A DNA stretch of 64,000 bases from Sanghuangporus weigelae (GCA_033182465.1 CP137318.1:2852001-2916000), one strand, 5' to 3'. Positions 12,801 to 22,881 are shown, counted from the first letter of the stretch. The notes: a model not told the origin generated them from the letters alone. Made by a program: numbers and translations.

Positions 12801-13281
12801 CAGATTTAGACGCAACAACACGCTCGAATTCAAAGATGCGATGCTTACCGGTCCGGAACACGAGGCATTCGTGAGAAGGGAAGCCCGCAGAATTGACGGC
12901 CTGGGTGAAGAGAGGAAGAGGCGGCGTGAGATAGACGAGCAACTAGAAGAGGAAGCGAGCAAAAAGGTCCGAAAGGAGGCGGAAAGAGAGGCCAAGAGAG
13001 CTGGACAGCAGGAGAGACTGGACAAGGTCCCATTCGAGCGCGATCCCGCCAAGATACCTAGAATGAACATCAGTCAACTGAATGATCAGATTAGGAAGAT
13101 TCGAGACATAAAAAAGGACCTCGTACCTCCGATAACGACCATGCGAAAAAAAGAAGACAAGATTGTCGCCGTACTCAAGGCACTTGTATGCCAGAACTGG
13201 TGTTCCGCGGATAACTTACCTGCTCCGTACGATCGATTACTGACGGAAGGCATGAGCAGGAATGTTAATACTCATATATAG
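9808..13281 (+). CDS. Transposon-borne protein of a multi-copy Agaricomycete family; coiled coil plus RNase H-like motifs
   Basis: Two exons (9808-10984 and 11036-13281, classic GTAAGT..CTAG intron) give 1140 residues; a later ATG at 9949 (MGRISKANRARRKG) is a good alternative start. Residues about 90-330 are a coiled coil (SRSLNDE..RLKSLL type). The rest matches, from memory, an unnamed family present in many copies in mushroom genomes. Conserved blocks: FTSGGDGTTNKHQNFES, THGDHAEDQ, CCMHKDLNAVKGG, HSIRDYICRV, TELAVMALY and WMPATNDTNEGALG. D399, D498 and E956, with a C-x2-H near 603-606, resemble the triad and C..H motif of hAT-like RNase H transposases. The catalytic reading is my inference. 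A weak donor at 13264 could splice to an acidic 3' exon (13319-13519) instead of stopping at 13281. Confidence 0.75.
9828..9854. repeat. Perfect palindrome, 13-bp arms around one base
   Basis: GGCCAATGTTGAA is followed by one T and then its exact reverse complement. It lies just inside the longest version of the plus-strand gene, supporting translation from 9949 and a role as an operator-like or promoter site. Confidence 0.6.
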
Positions 13282-14166
13282 TCATACTATTATAGTACAT
13301 TACCTGTGATTGCCCGAGTACGACGACAAAGACATAAAAACCGAGCACGACATCCACATCGAAGACGAGCATGAGCAATACCAGACAGGAGAGAAGAAAC
13401 CGTCTCTCAAGATACGAATTCCACCACCATTAGCAGCAGTGGCACGTTCAGTCACTGGCACTAATGACCTCTTCAACACTCGACGCGCAACCGCAAGTCT
13501 TCAGAGACAAGCACTATAGAGCAAACATATAAAGTACAGTTGAGAGCATTTTGTAAGTCTCCCGGACGCTATACATTTTAAAAAAAAAGCATACCTGATG
13601 ATGAATACTCCGGTAAAGGTCCACTGAGCCAGCCATAAGAGTCACTGAGACTGTCGCGATGATGTTCGAAGTGGCATAAAATTTCTGAGTTGCGCAGCAA
13701 GATGCTGTGCAACTCAGATGTATGCTGAACAATTAAGTTGCATTTTTCTTATTGATTGAACCAGATGTTTTCTTGTGCATATATGCAGAATAGATGCAAA
13801 AGAAGCTTTGTTTTCCCAATATTGGCCCAGATTTACAGGTGCATGCACGATTGTGGTCGAGAGCGAAGTACTGTACAATATTTCTAAGCGAGTTTCTATA
13901 TACAGATACCTATTCGATCTCCGACGAAAATCCCGCGCAGACGCAAATCATGGCCATTGCCGACCCCCACAACAAAGTGGAAACTGTGGAAACTCCGTGC
14001 GAATGTACTACGTAAGCTTCCAAATTAAGCAGGTTTGAGCTTTGTAAGCGGCCCTCTGTCAGTGACCAGTTGCATACATACATTGTGTCGAATAAATCAG
14101 GCAGATTCATTAGCAAAAGACTGAGTGGGGATTGTTTATCACAATAAAGGGTTTCAGTGCAATTAT
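13282..14166. other. Spacer between the two transposon genes
   Basis: The 3' ends of the two convergent transposon genes face each other here. It contains a possible acidic terminal exon (13319-13519), a stem-loop at 13685-13717 (CTGAGTTGC arms, GCAGC/GCTGT inner stem) that could serve as a terminator, and the 19-bp internal repeat GTGGAAACTGTGGAAACTC at 13976-13994. No other gene is supported. Confidence 0.5.
13976..13994. repeat. Internal inverted repeat, left copy
   Basis: GTGGAAACTGTGGAAACTC, the exact reverse complement of 17609-17627; the pair encloses the hAT transposase gene. Each copy contains the tandem unit GTGGAAACT. Confidence 0.85.
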
Positions 14167-17100
14167 TTACATCTCCCACAGTTCCTCATCACCTAAGTCC
14201 AAATCCGACACCTTCAGTTCAACTCGACTTCCACCTTTCTTTCCATTGCCCTTCCCCTTTTCCTTCCACCTGTTCAAATCCGGAGCTCTATCTTCGTCAG
14301 CCAGAGGGTCGAGAAGAATTGGTGAATTTATGTCGATGGTATCCTCAAGTTCCAGCTTTGTGTCCGAAAACTTTCCGCGGCTCTCGTTATTATCTGTTTC
14401 ATCTTCGCCGCAGTCGTCTTCAGAATTATCTTCATCATCGCCATCTTCGTTTGCATCCTCCTCGGTCTCGCTAATTCGATCCTCGGATTCAGCATCTTTG
14501 TCTTTCTTATTTATGTGATTTGCTCCGAATACAGTTTCCTTCATGTCTCGAAACCGGACTGTCGGTCGGAAAGGTCTTGCCGTGCCCTATAATAGCGTAT
14601 ATCAGCCTTGTAAAAAGTAGAATGAAATCACATACCTTAGTATTGTCTCTATACCATTGACGCACTTTCGTCATCCGAACGAGCGTAGCTACGCGCTGAC
14701 GAGACCGAAGGCGGCTATTGTACCATTTCATGGTGGAGGCCGTGCGTTCGTCTACCATTGAGTTCAGGAGGACTTCGAAAATAGCTCTTGCAAGTTTCTA
14801 AAGAGAGAGGGGATCCATTGACATCAGTTCCGTTTGTATGTCATTCAGGACGGACGAATCCATGTACTTACTGCGAGAGGTTGCGCATCGTTCAATTGAT
14901 CCTTATCGAGATTTTTCCACCACTCACCGGCATGGTCTGTGTCGTGGAACGGCCGATCGAATGGATAAACGCCTTTGACATACTTAACAACCTGTTGCTT
15001 GAGAAGACCGTTCGCTTCCTGTGCAGAAAGACCTGCAATCGGCATTTTGAGGTCTTGATACTGCGCACGGAGCATTCCCAGAAGAAATGTGCCGGTCCGA
15101 CGGAGCGAATCAGGCAACGAAGGCTCTGCACCAGAAAGGTCAGCCTTCATTGACTTACCAGAGCCGTCTCGAGCCGGTATCTTTAGTTTCTGCATGACAA
15201 GAGGATTAAGATCACGAAGGATGTTTGCCCCATGAAATCCTAGACATGATAGCGGTCAGATGTGTCCTATCTGTTCTATAAGCCCAGTTGACACGGATCT
15301 CTGACTCACTTGGATCAAGAATAAAGCCACTTAGGTACACATCTGAGGGGGCCTGGTTCACCATTTGATCAAAACGGCGGTTGACGGCAAGTCGAATCGC
15401 TTTCTGTAAGTGGTTCGGTAAGTGCTCTTCGCCAAGTATCCGGTGGGTTTCAGCGGCAACTGCCAGCCAGAAATAATAAACATCGGATACCGTCGATTCC
15501 GAAGATTCCAAGCAAGTGATGGCCCTCGCAATCGGAGCAAGGACCATTGTAAGTTCTTTAAGTCCAAATTCGAACTCCATTGCTGGTCGGCCCCCCATGA
15601 AGAGATGATTGACGTCCTTTATTTTGATTTCAGACGACTTGCAGAGGTCGGTAATGGCTCGGTAGTTCCTCTGTACGGACATCGCAGCGAAATACAGCGT
15701 GCCAAATCGTGTCTTACCAATTTTCTCAATACCGCGCGGGATCCCATCTTCCTTTCGTTTTTTCGCTAGTGCGGCCGTTGCTTTCGTAGATTTGCTGAAA
15801 AATTTGATCGTTCTTTGCAAGTCCTTAATTGTCTGACAGTTTCAATAAGCGAGTGAAATCAAAAGAATGAATGACACACACCGAATGGAAATAGTCAAAA
15901 TTTCCAATATCCTTGCACAGCAAATTCAAACGGTGGCAAGGATCTGGCAGGATCAGTATCCACGGATACTCAGTGCGCACCTTCAGTTGCGCTAGAGACG
16001 TGTTGCCCGTATTATCGGATGTGATTGCCTTGAAACGAGTTGGACCGATGGCTCGCAGAACCTGAAATGGACAGTCAGATTACGTCCACCTGTCGAATAT
16101 CACCAGCAAAAGCATTCTATAGTCCTACCGAGAAAGTATATATCCCAGTTAAAAAATGTAGACTCACTTGATCAAGAACGTGAAATAGATGCTCTCCCGC
16201 GTGAGACTGGTCCGAAGCTTCGTTTCCTTCCATCAAGAATGAACGTCTGTCCGAAGTGGTTACATGAACAGTATATATCGACTGCAAACCAGCCGTTGTT
16301 CCTCCATCAAAGCTGAGAGTCAGATTTTCGAGGTCTTGAAGGGTTTTGGTTTGCTGAGTTCCTATGTATGCGGCCTCTCGAGGAATAAAGGAGTCAACAA
16401 AGGTTCTGGAGCTGATTGACTGGTATTGCCCCGAGGAAGCGCAAGTAAGAATGTTTTTCCATTCCGTTGAGTCGAGTACAGTCGGAGGGATGGCACAGGC
16501 GCAGATGAACTTGATGATGGCAAGGTTTACCTTTTTGTTGAGTTCTGTACGGCCAGCATTCTTGAAACGCTGCTCAAGAGTTCCAGAGGAAGAGCTGGAG
16601 CAGAACATGGGGATGGGGGTGCTGATGGTGATGGACGAATCATTACCCAGGGCAGTCTTGCCCATAGAGTCACGGGCGACGTCGCGAAGTTCTGACGTGA
16701 CGTAACTACATCCGGCGGTATGTTTCAGCATGCGCTCCCGGTACACATTTGGCTTGGGAAAGGTCTTCCCGCAGCCCTTTCCCACACAACGCAAAATAAT
16801 TGGTCCATTCAGATCGTCATCTGCTCTCCGACACGGAATGGCCACCATGTCGACCAAAGGATCTCGTTTACGGCCACCTCTCCCTTTCTGTAAATCCAGT
16901 TCGGCCCATTCCAAATCAATAAAGTTTAAGTTCACGGCAGAAGACAGGACAAGTTCCTGCTTCTTTGATTGATCTTTCCCATGGTCCGCGGAGTTCTTGC
17001 ACTTCTGACCAACTAGAGCCACTGTCTCGGATACAAGGTCCCTTATTTCTGGCATGACTGCATCTGTAGAATCAACCTGTTTTGTACATTGATATTCATT

Positions 17101-17498
17101 TCTAACAAATAATAAACTGAACTTGGAAAACTCACCGATCCGCCGGCTTTCAAACCTGCTTCCGTCAAATCTAATATCCATTTCTGCAACACTACATCCG
17201 TCGGAAAGTCCCTGGTGTACTTTCGAAGCACGTCGACCACAGCCACCAGTCCAGGCCCACGTTCCTTGAGCTCAATGCCGTCTTTCCGTCCCTTTGGAGC
17301 TAAAGCGTTTTCGAGGCTGTCGTTTAAGGCCCCAGCCACTGACCCAATCAATTCAACCTTCTCGGGATCAGGTGCAAAGTTATCGAAATAATAGAACTGG
17401 TTTGAGAAAGGTAATGTGTCTGGCAGACTTGATAACACATTATAAAGTTGGGTGAGCTTGATTTCCAGGTCTTCGGGTGAAAAAACTTGGACAAGCAT
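14167..17498 (-). CDS. hAT-family transposase (BED-like finger, RNase H-like core)
   Basis: Enzyme for cut-and-paste transposition. Seven exons in phase (17498-17136, 17076-16168, 16061-15882, 15832-15310, 15239-14872, 14797-14636, 14586-14167) encode 974 residues with no interruption. A BED-like zinc finger (C218, C223, H240, C244 in LRCVGKGCGKTF...LKHTAGC) precedes the core. Core motifs: first acidic residue in LSFDGGTT (D378), second in TSDNTGNTS (D440) followed by DPCHRLNLLC, and the C-terminal VDERTASTMKW (E798) with the conserved dimerisation-type helix after it. The C-terminal 100 residues are very acidic. The best candidate to recognise the terminal repeats at 9274 and 17730. Catalytic residue assignment is by family pattern. 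Confidence 0.9.
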
Positions 17499-17608
17499 TT
17501 TTTAAGTTTACCATCAGCTTTTTGGGTCTTTATATATGCATGACATAATGACTCTTTTTGGGTCGGAAAACTGTATATTTCTTGCTTACTTACTCTAGTC
17601 TATCTCAC

Positions 17609-17627
17609 GAGTTTCCACAGTTTCCAC
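17609..17627. repeat. Internal inverted repeat, right copy
   Basis: GAGTTTCCACAGTTTCCAC, the partner of 13976-13994. Between it and the right end are two direct copies of GTTGCCAACGTTGGAAA (17650-17666 and 17685-17701), each containing the palindrome CCAACGTTGG. Confidence 0.85.
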
Positions 17628-17709
17628 ATGCCCATTTCTCGACATCCGAGTTGCCAACGTTGGAAACCCCGTGGGAAACCACCAGTTGCCAACGTTGGAA
17701 ATGCAAATC

Positions 17710-17730
17710 GGAGTTTCCCCTCGTACCCTA
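17710..17730. repeat. Right terminal inverted repeat of the hAT element
   Basis: These 21 bases end in CTCGTACCCTA, the reverse complement of the left end, and are followed at once by the target duplication. Confidence 0.93.
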
Positions 17731-17738
17731 TCCAGCAG
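17731..17738. repeat. Right target-site duplication of the hAT element
   Basis: TCCAGCAG, identical to 9266-9273. What follows (17739-17919) is the original sequence upstream of RIB7 and of the H4 relic. Confidence 0.95.
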
Positions 17739-17919
17739 CAGCTGCCGTGGTAATCTTCAGTTCCAGGACGTTGTTGTGTTGAATTGAAACAGCCCGACGC
17801 GCATGTCACAAATAACCCTTGCACATGATCCTCCTGTCTAATATGTAAAACAGACGCGAAACAAACCACAGATCTTTCCGATCTCTCACCACTACCAACG
17901 CGTTCTTCTGAATCTCCAA

Positions 17920-18446
17920 GTGTCTGGCCGTGCAAAAGGAGGAAAGGTAAGCTCTTGCCTCAGCACGAACCCGTCTTTACGCCGATTGCTGACCTCTCCC
18001 TGCTCTTGTCTCTTTGTCGACATCGCTGATAGGGTCTTGGCAAAGGTGGTGCAAAGCGTCACCGTATTTTCTTTCGTCGAAACACTCTTATAACGAAGCC
18101 TGGAAGCCACTTGTTCCTCATTTGGGAATTCCGCGGCTCTAGCTTTGCTCACATTGCATTTGGCATTATCTAGGCCATTCGTCGTCTTGATCGCCGCGGT
18201 GGTGTAAAGCGTATCTCTGGTCTGACCTACGAAGAGACCCGTGGTGTCTTCAATAACTCAAGATCTTCCTGGATAACGTCATCAAGGATTCCTTCCGTTA
18301 CTTACACCGAGCATGCCAAGCGGTTTGTGATGAGACTATTTTCTATCTTTCCTGTACTAACTTTCCACTAGCAAACCGTTACTGCATTGGACGTTGTCTA
18401 TGCTTTGAAACGATCAGGACACACGCTCTATGGTTTCGGTGCTTGA
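17920..18446 (+). pseudogene. Histone H4 pseudogene
   Basis: Recognisable H4 with fungal-type introns: [68 protein letters not shown], and ALDVVYALKR with a final YGFGA. It is broken in several ways: the start codon is GTG, KVLRDNIQG is scrambled to IFFRRNTL, the second intron lost its GT donor, extra bases follow GTC before CTCAAG, TTCC is duplicated before GTTACT, and a base is missing in the AAAACC run after the last intron. Retained introns show it is a decayed gene copy rather than a retrocopy. It reads away from RIB7; without the transposon their start codons would be about 200 bp apart. Confidence 0.88.
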
Positions 18447-18835
18447 TGGTGTCATCATTGACGTGGCTTGACTGTACTACTACCGATATATGCCTTGTAA
18501 CTCGATATCATAAACCCATTTACTACCCTTGGCTTCAATCACTACTAAGTACCACATCATGAAAATGTGCAACTGTATTTGAAGACGTGCGGTTGCGGGT
18601 GATGAAGAAGTATAACTTATTTTGATGGTCTGATCGTTCTCACGGGGAAGAGCCTACGTCACTTCTTATTCGGGACATAAGATATATCAAATATGTAAAA
18701 ATAGGTTAACAAAGGAAGCGGGTGAGTAATAAGTGGGTATCGGTATAATGATCGCATGAAGCGTCCAAGAATGCTTTGCAATATCACTTTGTACTAATTC
18801 CTCAAGTGAGCCCTGCCAAGGCGTGCTTTGCACGA
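18447..18835. other. Intergenic spacer after the H4 relic
   Basis: The 3' flank of the H4 pseudogene and of the secreted-protein gene, tail to tail. AT-rich; no frame, repeat or RNA recognised. Confidence 0.45.
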
Positions 18836-19541
18836 TTAGAATACTACCCAAGCACCTGCTGCGACACCACCAAGAACTGCCGCAAAACTTGTAACGAATG
18901 ATGAGGACAGGGACCAAGGCTGGAGGGAGAGTGCTCCATTGCTGTAAAAGTTGTACCGCCGGTCAATACCATACAGAATCAATGTAAATCAAAAAGTGGA
19001 GATAAACGCACTCTTCGTCAACGACCGAGCTCGCCGCGGAGGCAGCAGCGCCGCCAGCGCTAGTCGCGACGGTAAATGCATGGCCCGCAACCGAAGTCAC
19101 CGTACCTATAGAATCAGAACATAAATCATGTGAAAAAAAAGAAAACATGACATGTCGACGCGTACCAAAACCGTCCGTGGCAAGAGTCAAAACGTCACCT
19201 CCTGCTTCGCTGAGCAGCGTCACTGCTTCTCCGGCAATGTCTGTCACTTTCGTGAAGACGTCGCTCCCTAAAGTACAGAGCATTAACACGTAACCCATGT
19301 TCTTCAAAAAAAGTGCCTACCAATACTTGTAGCACCGTCCCAAGCATCACCGGCAAGAGAAGTTGCACCATCGATTCCATCACCAATGGCAGACGTAACG
19401 TCGTCGAGAGCTGTCATAAGTATGGATACATAAGACCGAATCCTTCCATCAGGTTGCTGAACTGAGCTTACCATCTTGCGGAGCTGGGTTAGCTGCAGCG
19501 AGGGCCAGAGGCAGGAAGAAAAGTGCCCGGTGGAAACGCAT
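18836..19541 (-). CDS. Small secreted Ala/Gly/Val-rich protein, possibly cell-wall or membrane anchored
   Basis: Five exons (19541-19472, 19410-19321, 19267-19166, 19105-19012, 18941-18836) give 153 residues. The N-terminus MRFHRALFFLPLALAAANPA is a clear signal peptide. The mature part is a run of similar short amphipathic segments (DGATSLAGDAWDGATS, DVFTKVTDIAGEAVT, DVLTLATDGFGTVTSVAG). The C-terminus ends in a hydrophobic stretch (FAAVLGGVAAGAWVVF) like a GPI-attachment signal. The first three introns are all phase 1, splitting Ala or Gly codons at the repeat joints, so the exons behave as repeat modules. I do not recognise a named family; function unknown. Confidence 0.72.
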
Positions 19542-20488
19542 GTCTTTAAGTTGTTGAAAACTTGTTGAAAAAGAAGAGAGACGAGACGCGGTGGTCAGAA
19601 GAAGGCAAGGAAAGTAGTTCAAAAATGGGCTCCATCGCTCCGGTACTACTTATATATGAGAGCAGTGGGGCAACCGGCGCTGCAATTTTGAGCAAACATT
19701 CGAGCGGAGCCGGCAAAGCACTGCACATCAAATCGGGGATTCTTATTACGTAATTTATATTATTCTCGGTATCGACACGAGATTTTTGCTCGTTTTTCAT
19801 TTACCGATGAATAGCTTTGCTTCTCAGGTAACGACGAAATGGTCTTGGCGTTCCACCACTCAAACCAAGCGACGAAGAAAAATAGCAAAGTAGAGGACTA
19901 GGTTGTGAGGAACAAGTCCTGCAACCTCAGCTCAGTCTTGAAAGGGCTGTGCACCGACATCTTTCCGGCACAGAGCCGCAGCAGCTGACATGCAAAAATA
20001 ACGCTTGTTGCTTGGCGAAATGCACTATGACGCACTCTTGTGCAGGTATGCTGCAGTGCAGTGCTTGATCACAGTCTATGCAGTGTGAAGCAGAAACTGG
20101 AACGCGCTGACGGAGGTATTCGGAGTTTGCCCAATGATAGACCTCGATAATAATAAACACAGATCTGACAGACTGTCCGAATCGCTGTGGCAGAAAGCCG
20201 TGCTGACTATCTTCCGCAGGCAAACACGGTGCTGACCACAGTTGAACGCGTCATACGGTGCCAGCAACATTTTTACTTTGCAGGTCCAAGTATCCGTTCT
20301 CAAATCTGATTATTCACAAGTTATATAAGTGTCGTGCTTTAGCACGCATTTGTTCCATTTGCGCAGGATAGATTTAAGTAGAAACAAACGATTGAACATA
20401 TTGACTACGCGTCGTCAGCAGCTAAGTCTTTATTGGTCTATATATATGAGTAAAGGATCTGTCAATTCCGGCACTCTGAGAGAATCAA
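19542..20488. other. Intergenic stretch with no supported gene
   Basis: About 950 bp upstream of the secreted-protein gene and downstream of the COX subunit gene. Short open frames near 19927-20303 have no family resemblance, no flanking splice sites and ordinary intergenic composition. Confidence 0.45.
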
Positions 20489-21073
20489 TCAATAAAGGCG
20501 TACATGAGAGTTAAAGAAGAGCGAATTCGGGCCCCATGGGAAAGGCTTTGCACGCTTGTTGAGATAGTCATATGCCGGAACGGGAGGAAGCTCGCCACCA
20601 TGTTCCGCCTTGATGTGCGCTTCGTGTTCGGCATGCTCAGATTCAGCGCGGTATACCCAGAGGGTACCAAGGATGGCTAGCAGATAATGTCAGCAAGATG
20701 CCTCGAGATAGTTCTTGATATGTTTTTTGGCGTACTCGTTGGAACTGCGACGAAGAAGCTGGATGACATGTGAATTTCGATGAAGCGATTTGGAGGATGA
20801 ATGAACTCACCTGATCTTCCTCCACAGATTGGTCGTTTCTGTAGCGCAAGAGCAGAAATACATTGTAAATAGCTACGCCTCGAAAAAATGAGAAGAGTGA
20901 CGACCTTCAGCGTGGTGCTCAATATTCTTCTTGAGCTCGATCCATTCCTTCGTAGGCTTTCCTTCAAGGACGAGTTGCTCAACCTGGCCGGCATGTGCAG
21001 CGAAGCCACGCGAAGCACGGATGGTACGGCGAGGTGCGGATCGCGCTACAGTGGTTGAAAGCGTACGAAGCAT
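20489..21073 (-). CDS. COX13: Cytochrome c oxidase subunit VIa, mitochondrial
   Basis: Nuclear-encoded inner-membrane subunit of respiratory complex IV. Four exons (21073-20905, 20838-20811, 20758-20736, 20676-20489) give 135 residues. The N-terminus MLRTLSTTVARSAPRRTIRA is a basic mitochondrial presequence. Then come the matrix segment, TTNLWRKISFFVAVPTTILG opening the single membrane helix, GTLWVYRAESEHAEHEAH, and the C-terminal PAYDYLNKRAKPFPWG with NSLFFN. Two internal exons are only 28 and 23 nt. The first donor (GTCGTC) is poor, but the join restores the conserved ETTNLWRKIS. The last residues (SHVRLY) differ from the usual NPHVN end and could reflect an unseen final exon. Confidence 0.88.
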
Positions 21074-21836
21074 TGGATTCACTGCAACAAAGAGAAAGAC
21101 GATGGAGACGAAGGTCGAGCTGAGCCGAGTGAGTTGAGTGCGGTAAAGCCAGGAATCAAACCGGAACGTTCCGCATCTTACGTAATTATATTTCACTTCT
21201 AATCCCGATGTTTGGTTTTGATTATGCAGGTCTACCTTTGATTATCTACACCCAGCCTCAAGGCTATGCACTGCTGCGCAACTATTACTTCGACACTGCG
21301 GACAGTGAAGAGTCTCTGTAATCTTGCCCACAGACTCTTTTAATCTCCCATGCGGCCGGAGGGCACGAGAGTCCCTTCAGACGTGACCAGTCCGAGGCTG
21401 CTTCTTTCTCGCAATTCAATGGTTTTTTTTTGGTTCTGTGTATCCATCATCTTTTGTAGTTTTCATGCAGATCATTTTCCGGTCGCAAACTTGCTCCCGT
21501 TGAGAGGGTAGGACCTCAGAAATAGCTCTTAGAAGATTCTCAGCGTCTTGCGTCGTGCGTCGTATCCGATATCCGAGCTGCGGATGAACCACAGGCTGTG
21601 CTAACCTTGAGGAGTCTCTTGCTGAGTATCTCTCGGGACATTACTCTCCGTATACCATACTGCTGCGCGCGCTCGATGATTCCCTTGCAGCCTTCTGATG
21701 CTGCGACAATCTTGTGTTTCATCCGTGCTTTTGCGATGCAGTGACGGCGGATCCATCTGTGTTCAGCTAGAGCTAATATATAGTGAATCTGACGCTTCTC
21801 CCTGGCAATCTCTCATCCACATTGCGACCCTTCGCG
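21074..21836. other. Divergent promoter region
   Basis: Shared 5' region of the COX subunit gene (-) and the thioesterase gene (+), 763 bp. A minus-strand frame at 21540-21722 shows no family match. No tRNA or snRNA structure could be supported. Confidence 0.4.
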
Positions 21837-22712
21837 ATGGTCACGACCACGTCGAGTTCTGGGGAGCTTGACGTGACCGTTATATCTTCTATCCAAGAAC
21901 ATACTGCAACTGTCATTTTTTGTCATGTACTTATTGCTTATAATTCTATCGCTGAGACGAATGTGTACTAAAACGTCGACATCAATGCAGGGACTGGGCC
22001 AATCCATTTCTCAATACGATCTGGATATCGAGTTTTTAGCGCAGCGGCTACCTTTCGTGAAATGGATCCGTCCACAGGCGTGAGTCGCTTGTCGTTCTCC
22101 TGCAGGCCGTCTTCTGATGTTCTCGTAGGCGAGAGCAACGATTGACGTACTACGGTAATTCTCGAAGACCGAGCTGGTTTAACATATGCCAACTGCCTCC
22201 ACGAGTGGACGAGTTTGACGAAGTCGGCATCGTTGAATCCATCTCAGTAATTGAGCAACTCATTCTTGGAGAGGTTCATAATGGCCTTGATCCCAGGAGA
22301 GTTATTCTCGTAGGGTTCAGCCAGGGAGCTGCTCTATGTCTTATGACGGCGCTGACTACTCTGCATGATCTTGGCGGTGTGGGGAGTTTGTCTGGATGGA
22401 TACCCCATCCTATTCGCGAGGCAAGTAACATTTCTTATTTATGAGGTTCATCCGAAGGTGGTTTAATAATGTCAATTGAAGAATATAATGTACATCGATC
22501 CGAACCTTCCGATCTTCTGGGCCCATGGGAGGGCCGATACCGAGATACCCATCCAATACGCGAGGAACAGCATCGAGTTCCTTGAACAACGATTATGTAT
22601 GAACGAGGAGAATCTACGTTTCATCGAATATGCAGACCTACAGCATGAGGTTTCGGAGGATGAATTAAAGGATCTTGCGCAATGGGTACTAGATGTCTTG
22701 GATTATTCGTAA
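21837..22712 (+). CDS. Acyl-protein thioesterase / carboxylesterase-type alpha/beta hydrolase
   Basis: Likely removes fatty acyl groups (palmitate) from cysteines of membrane proteins in the cytosol. Four exons (21837-21926, 21991-22079, 22129-22420, 22482-22712) give 233 residues, typical of APT1. Motifs: oxyanion-side VIFCHGLGQS, RPSWFNI before the catalytic part, nucleophile elbow GFSQGAAL, acid in FWAHGRADTEIP, and a histidine in LQHEVSEDEL near the C-terminus (the usual motif has GLGH, so this His context is altered). The third intron (22421-22481) starts GCAAGT, a GC-AG intron; splicing it restores phase and the family alignment. A yeast-like or fungal lipase-type esterase is the alternative. 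Confidence 0.85.
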
Positions 22713-22881
22713 TTAACATCGTGCAGGACACTGATGGTTTCGAGGATTTCGGATGTACTTTTATTCTTTTATAATTTGTGCTTTAGTAGATCATAGACTT
22801 TGTGATCGACAGATCGGCGTTCCCATCTTTCAGTTTTTTTTTCAGTTGATCATGCTGCTGGAGTCACGACCTGATCAGTCC

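Larger units (their letters stand above)
9274..17730. mobile_element. Complete-looking two-gene hAT DNA transposon, 8457 bp
   Basis: The ends are perfect 21-bp inverted repeats beginning TAGGGTACGAGGGG (9274-9294 and 17710-17730), flanked by the identical octamer TCCAGCAG. The TAGGG terminus and 8-bp duplication are typical of the hAT superfamily. Inside are a seven-exon hAT transposase on the minus strand (14167-17498), open throughout, and a plus-strand gene (9808-13281) of a different, Agaricomycete-specific multi-copy family. Subterminal zones are full of GGAAAC/GTTTCC and GTTGCCAAC motifs, probably transposase-binding sites. A 19-bp inverted pair inside (13976-13994 and 17609-17627) brackets the transposase gene alone. 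Perfect repeats, perfect target duplication and open frames point to a recent insertion. Confidence 0.93.

Noticed and set aside
19927-20303. Cysteine-containing minus-strand frames
   Set aside because: No family resemblance, no splice signals, overlapping frames on the same strand and atypical composition for a gene.
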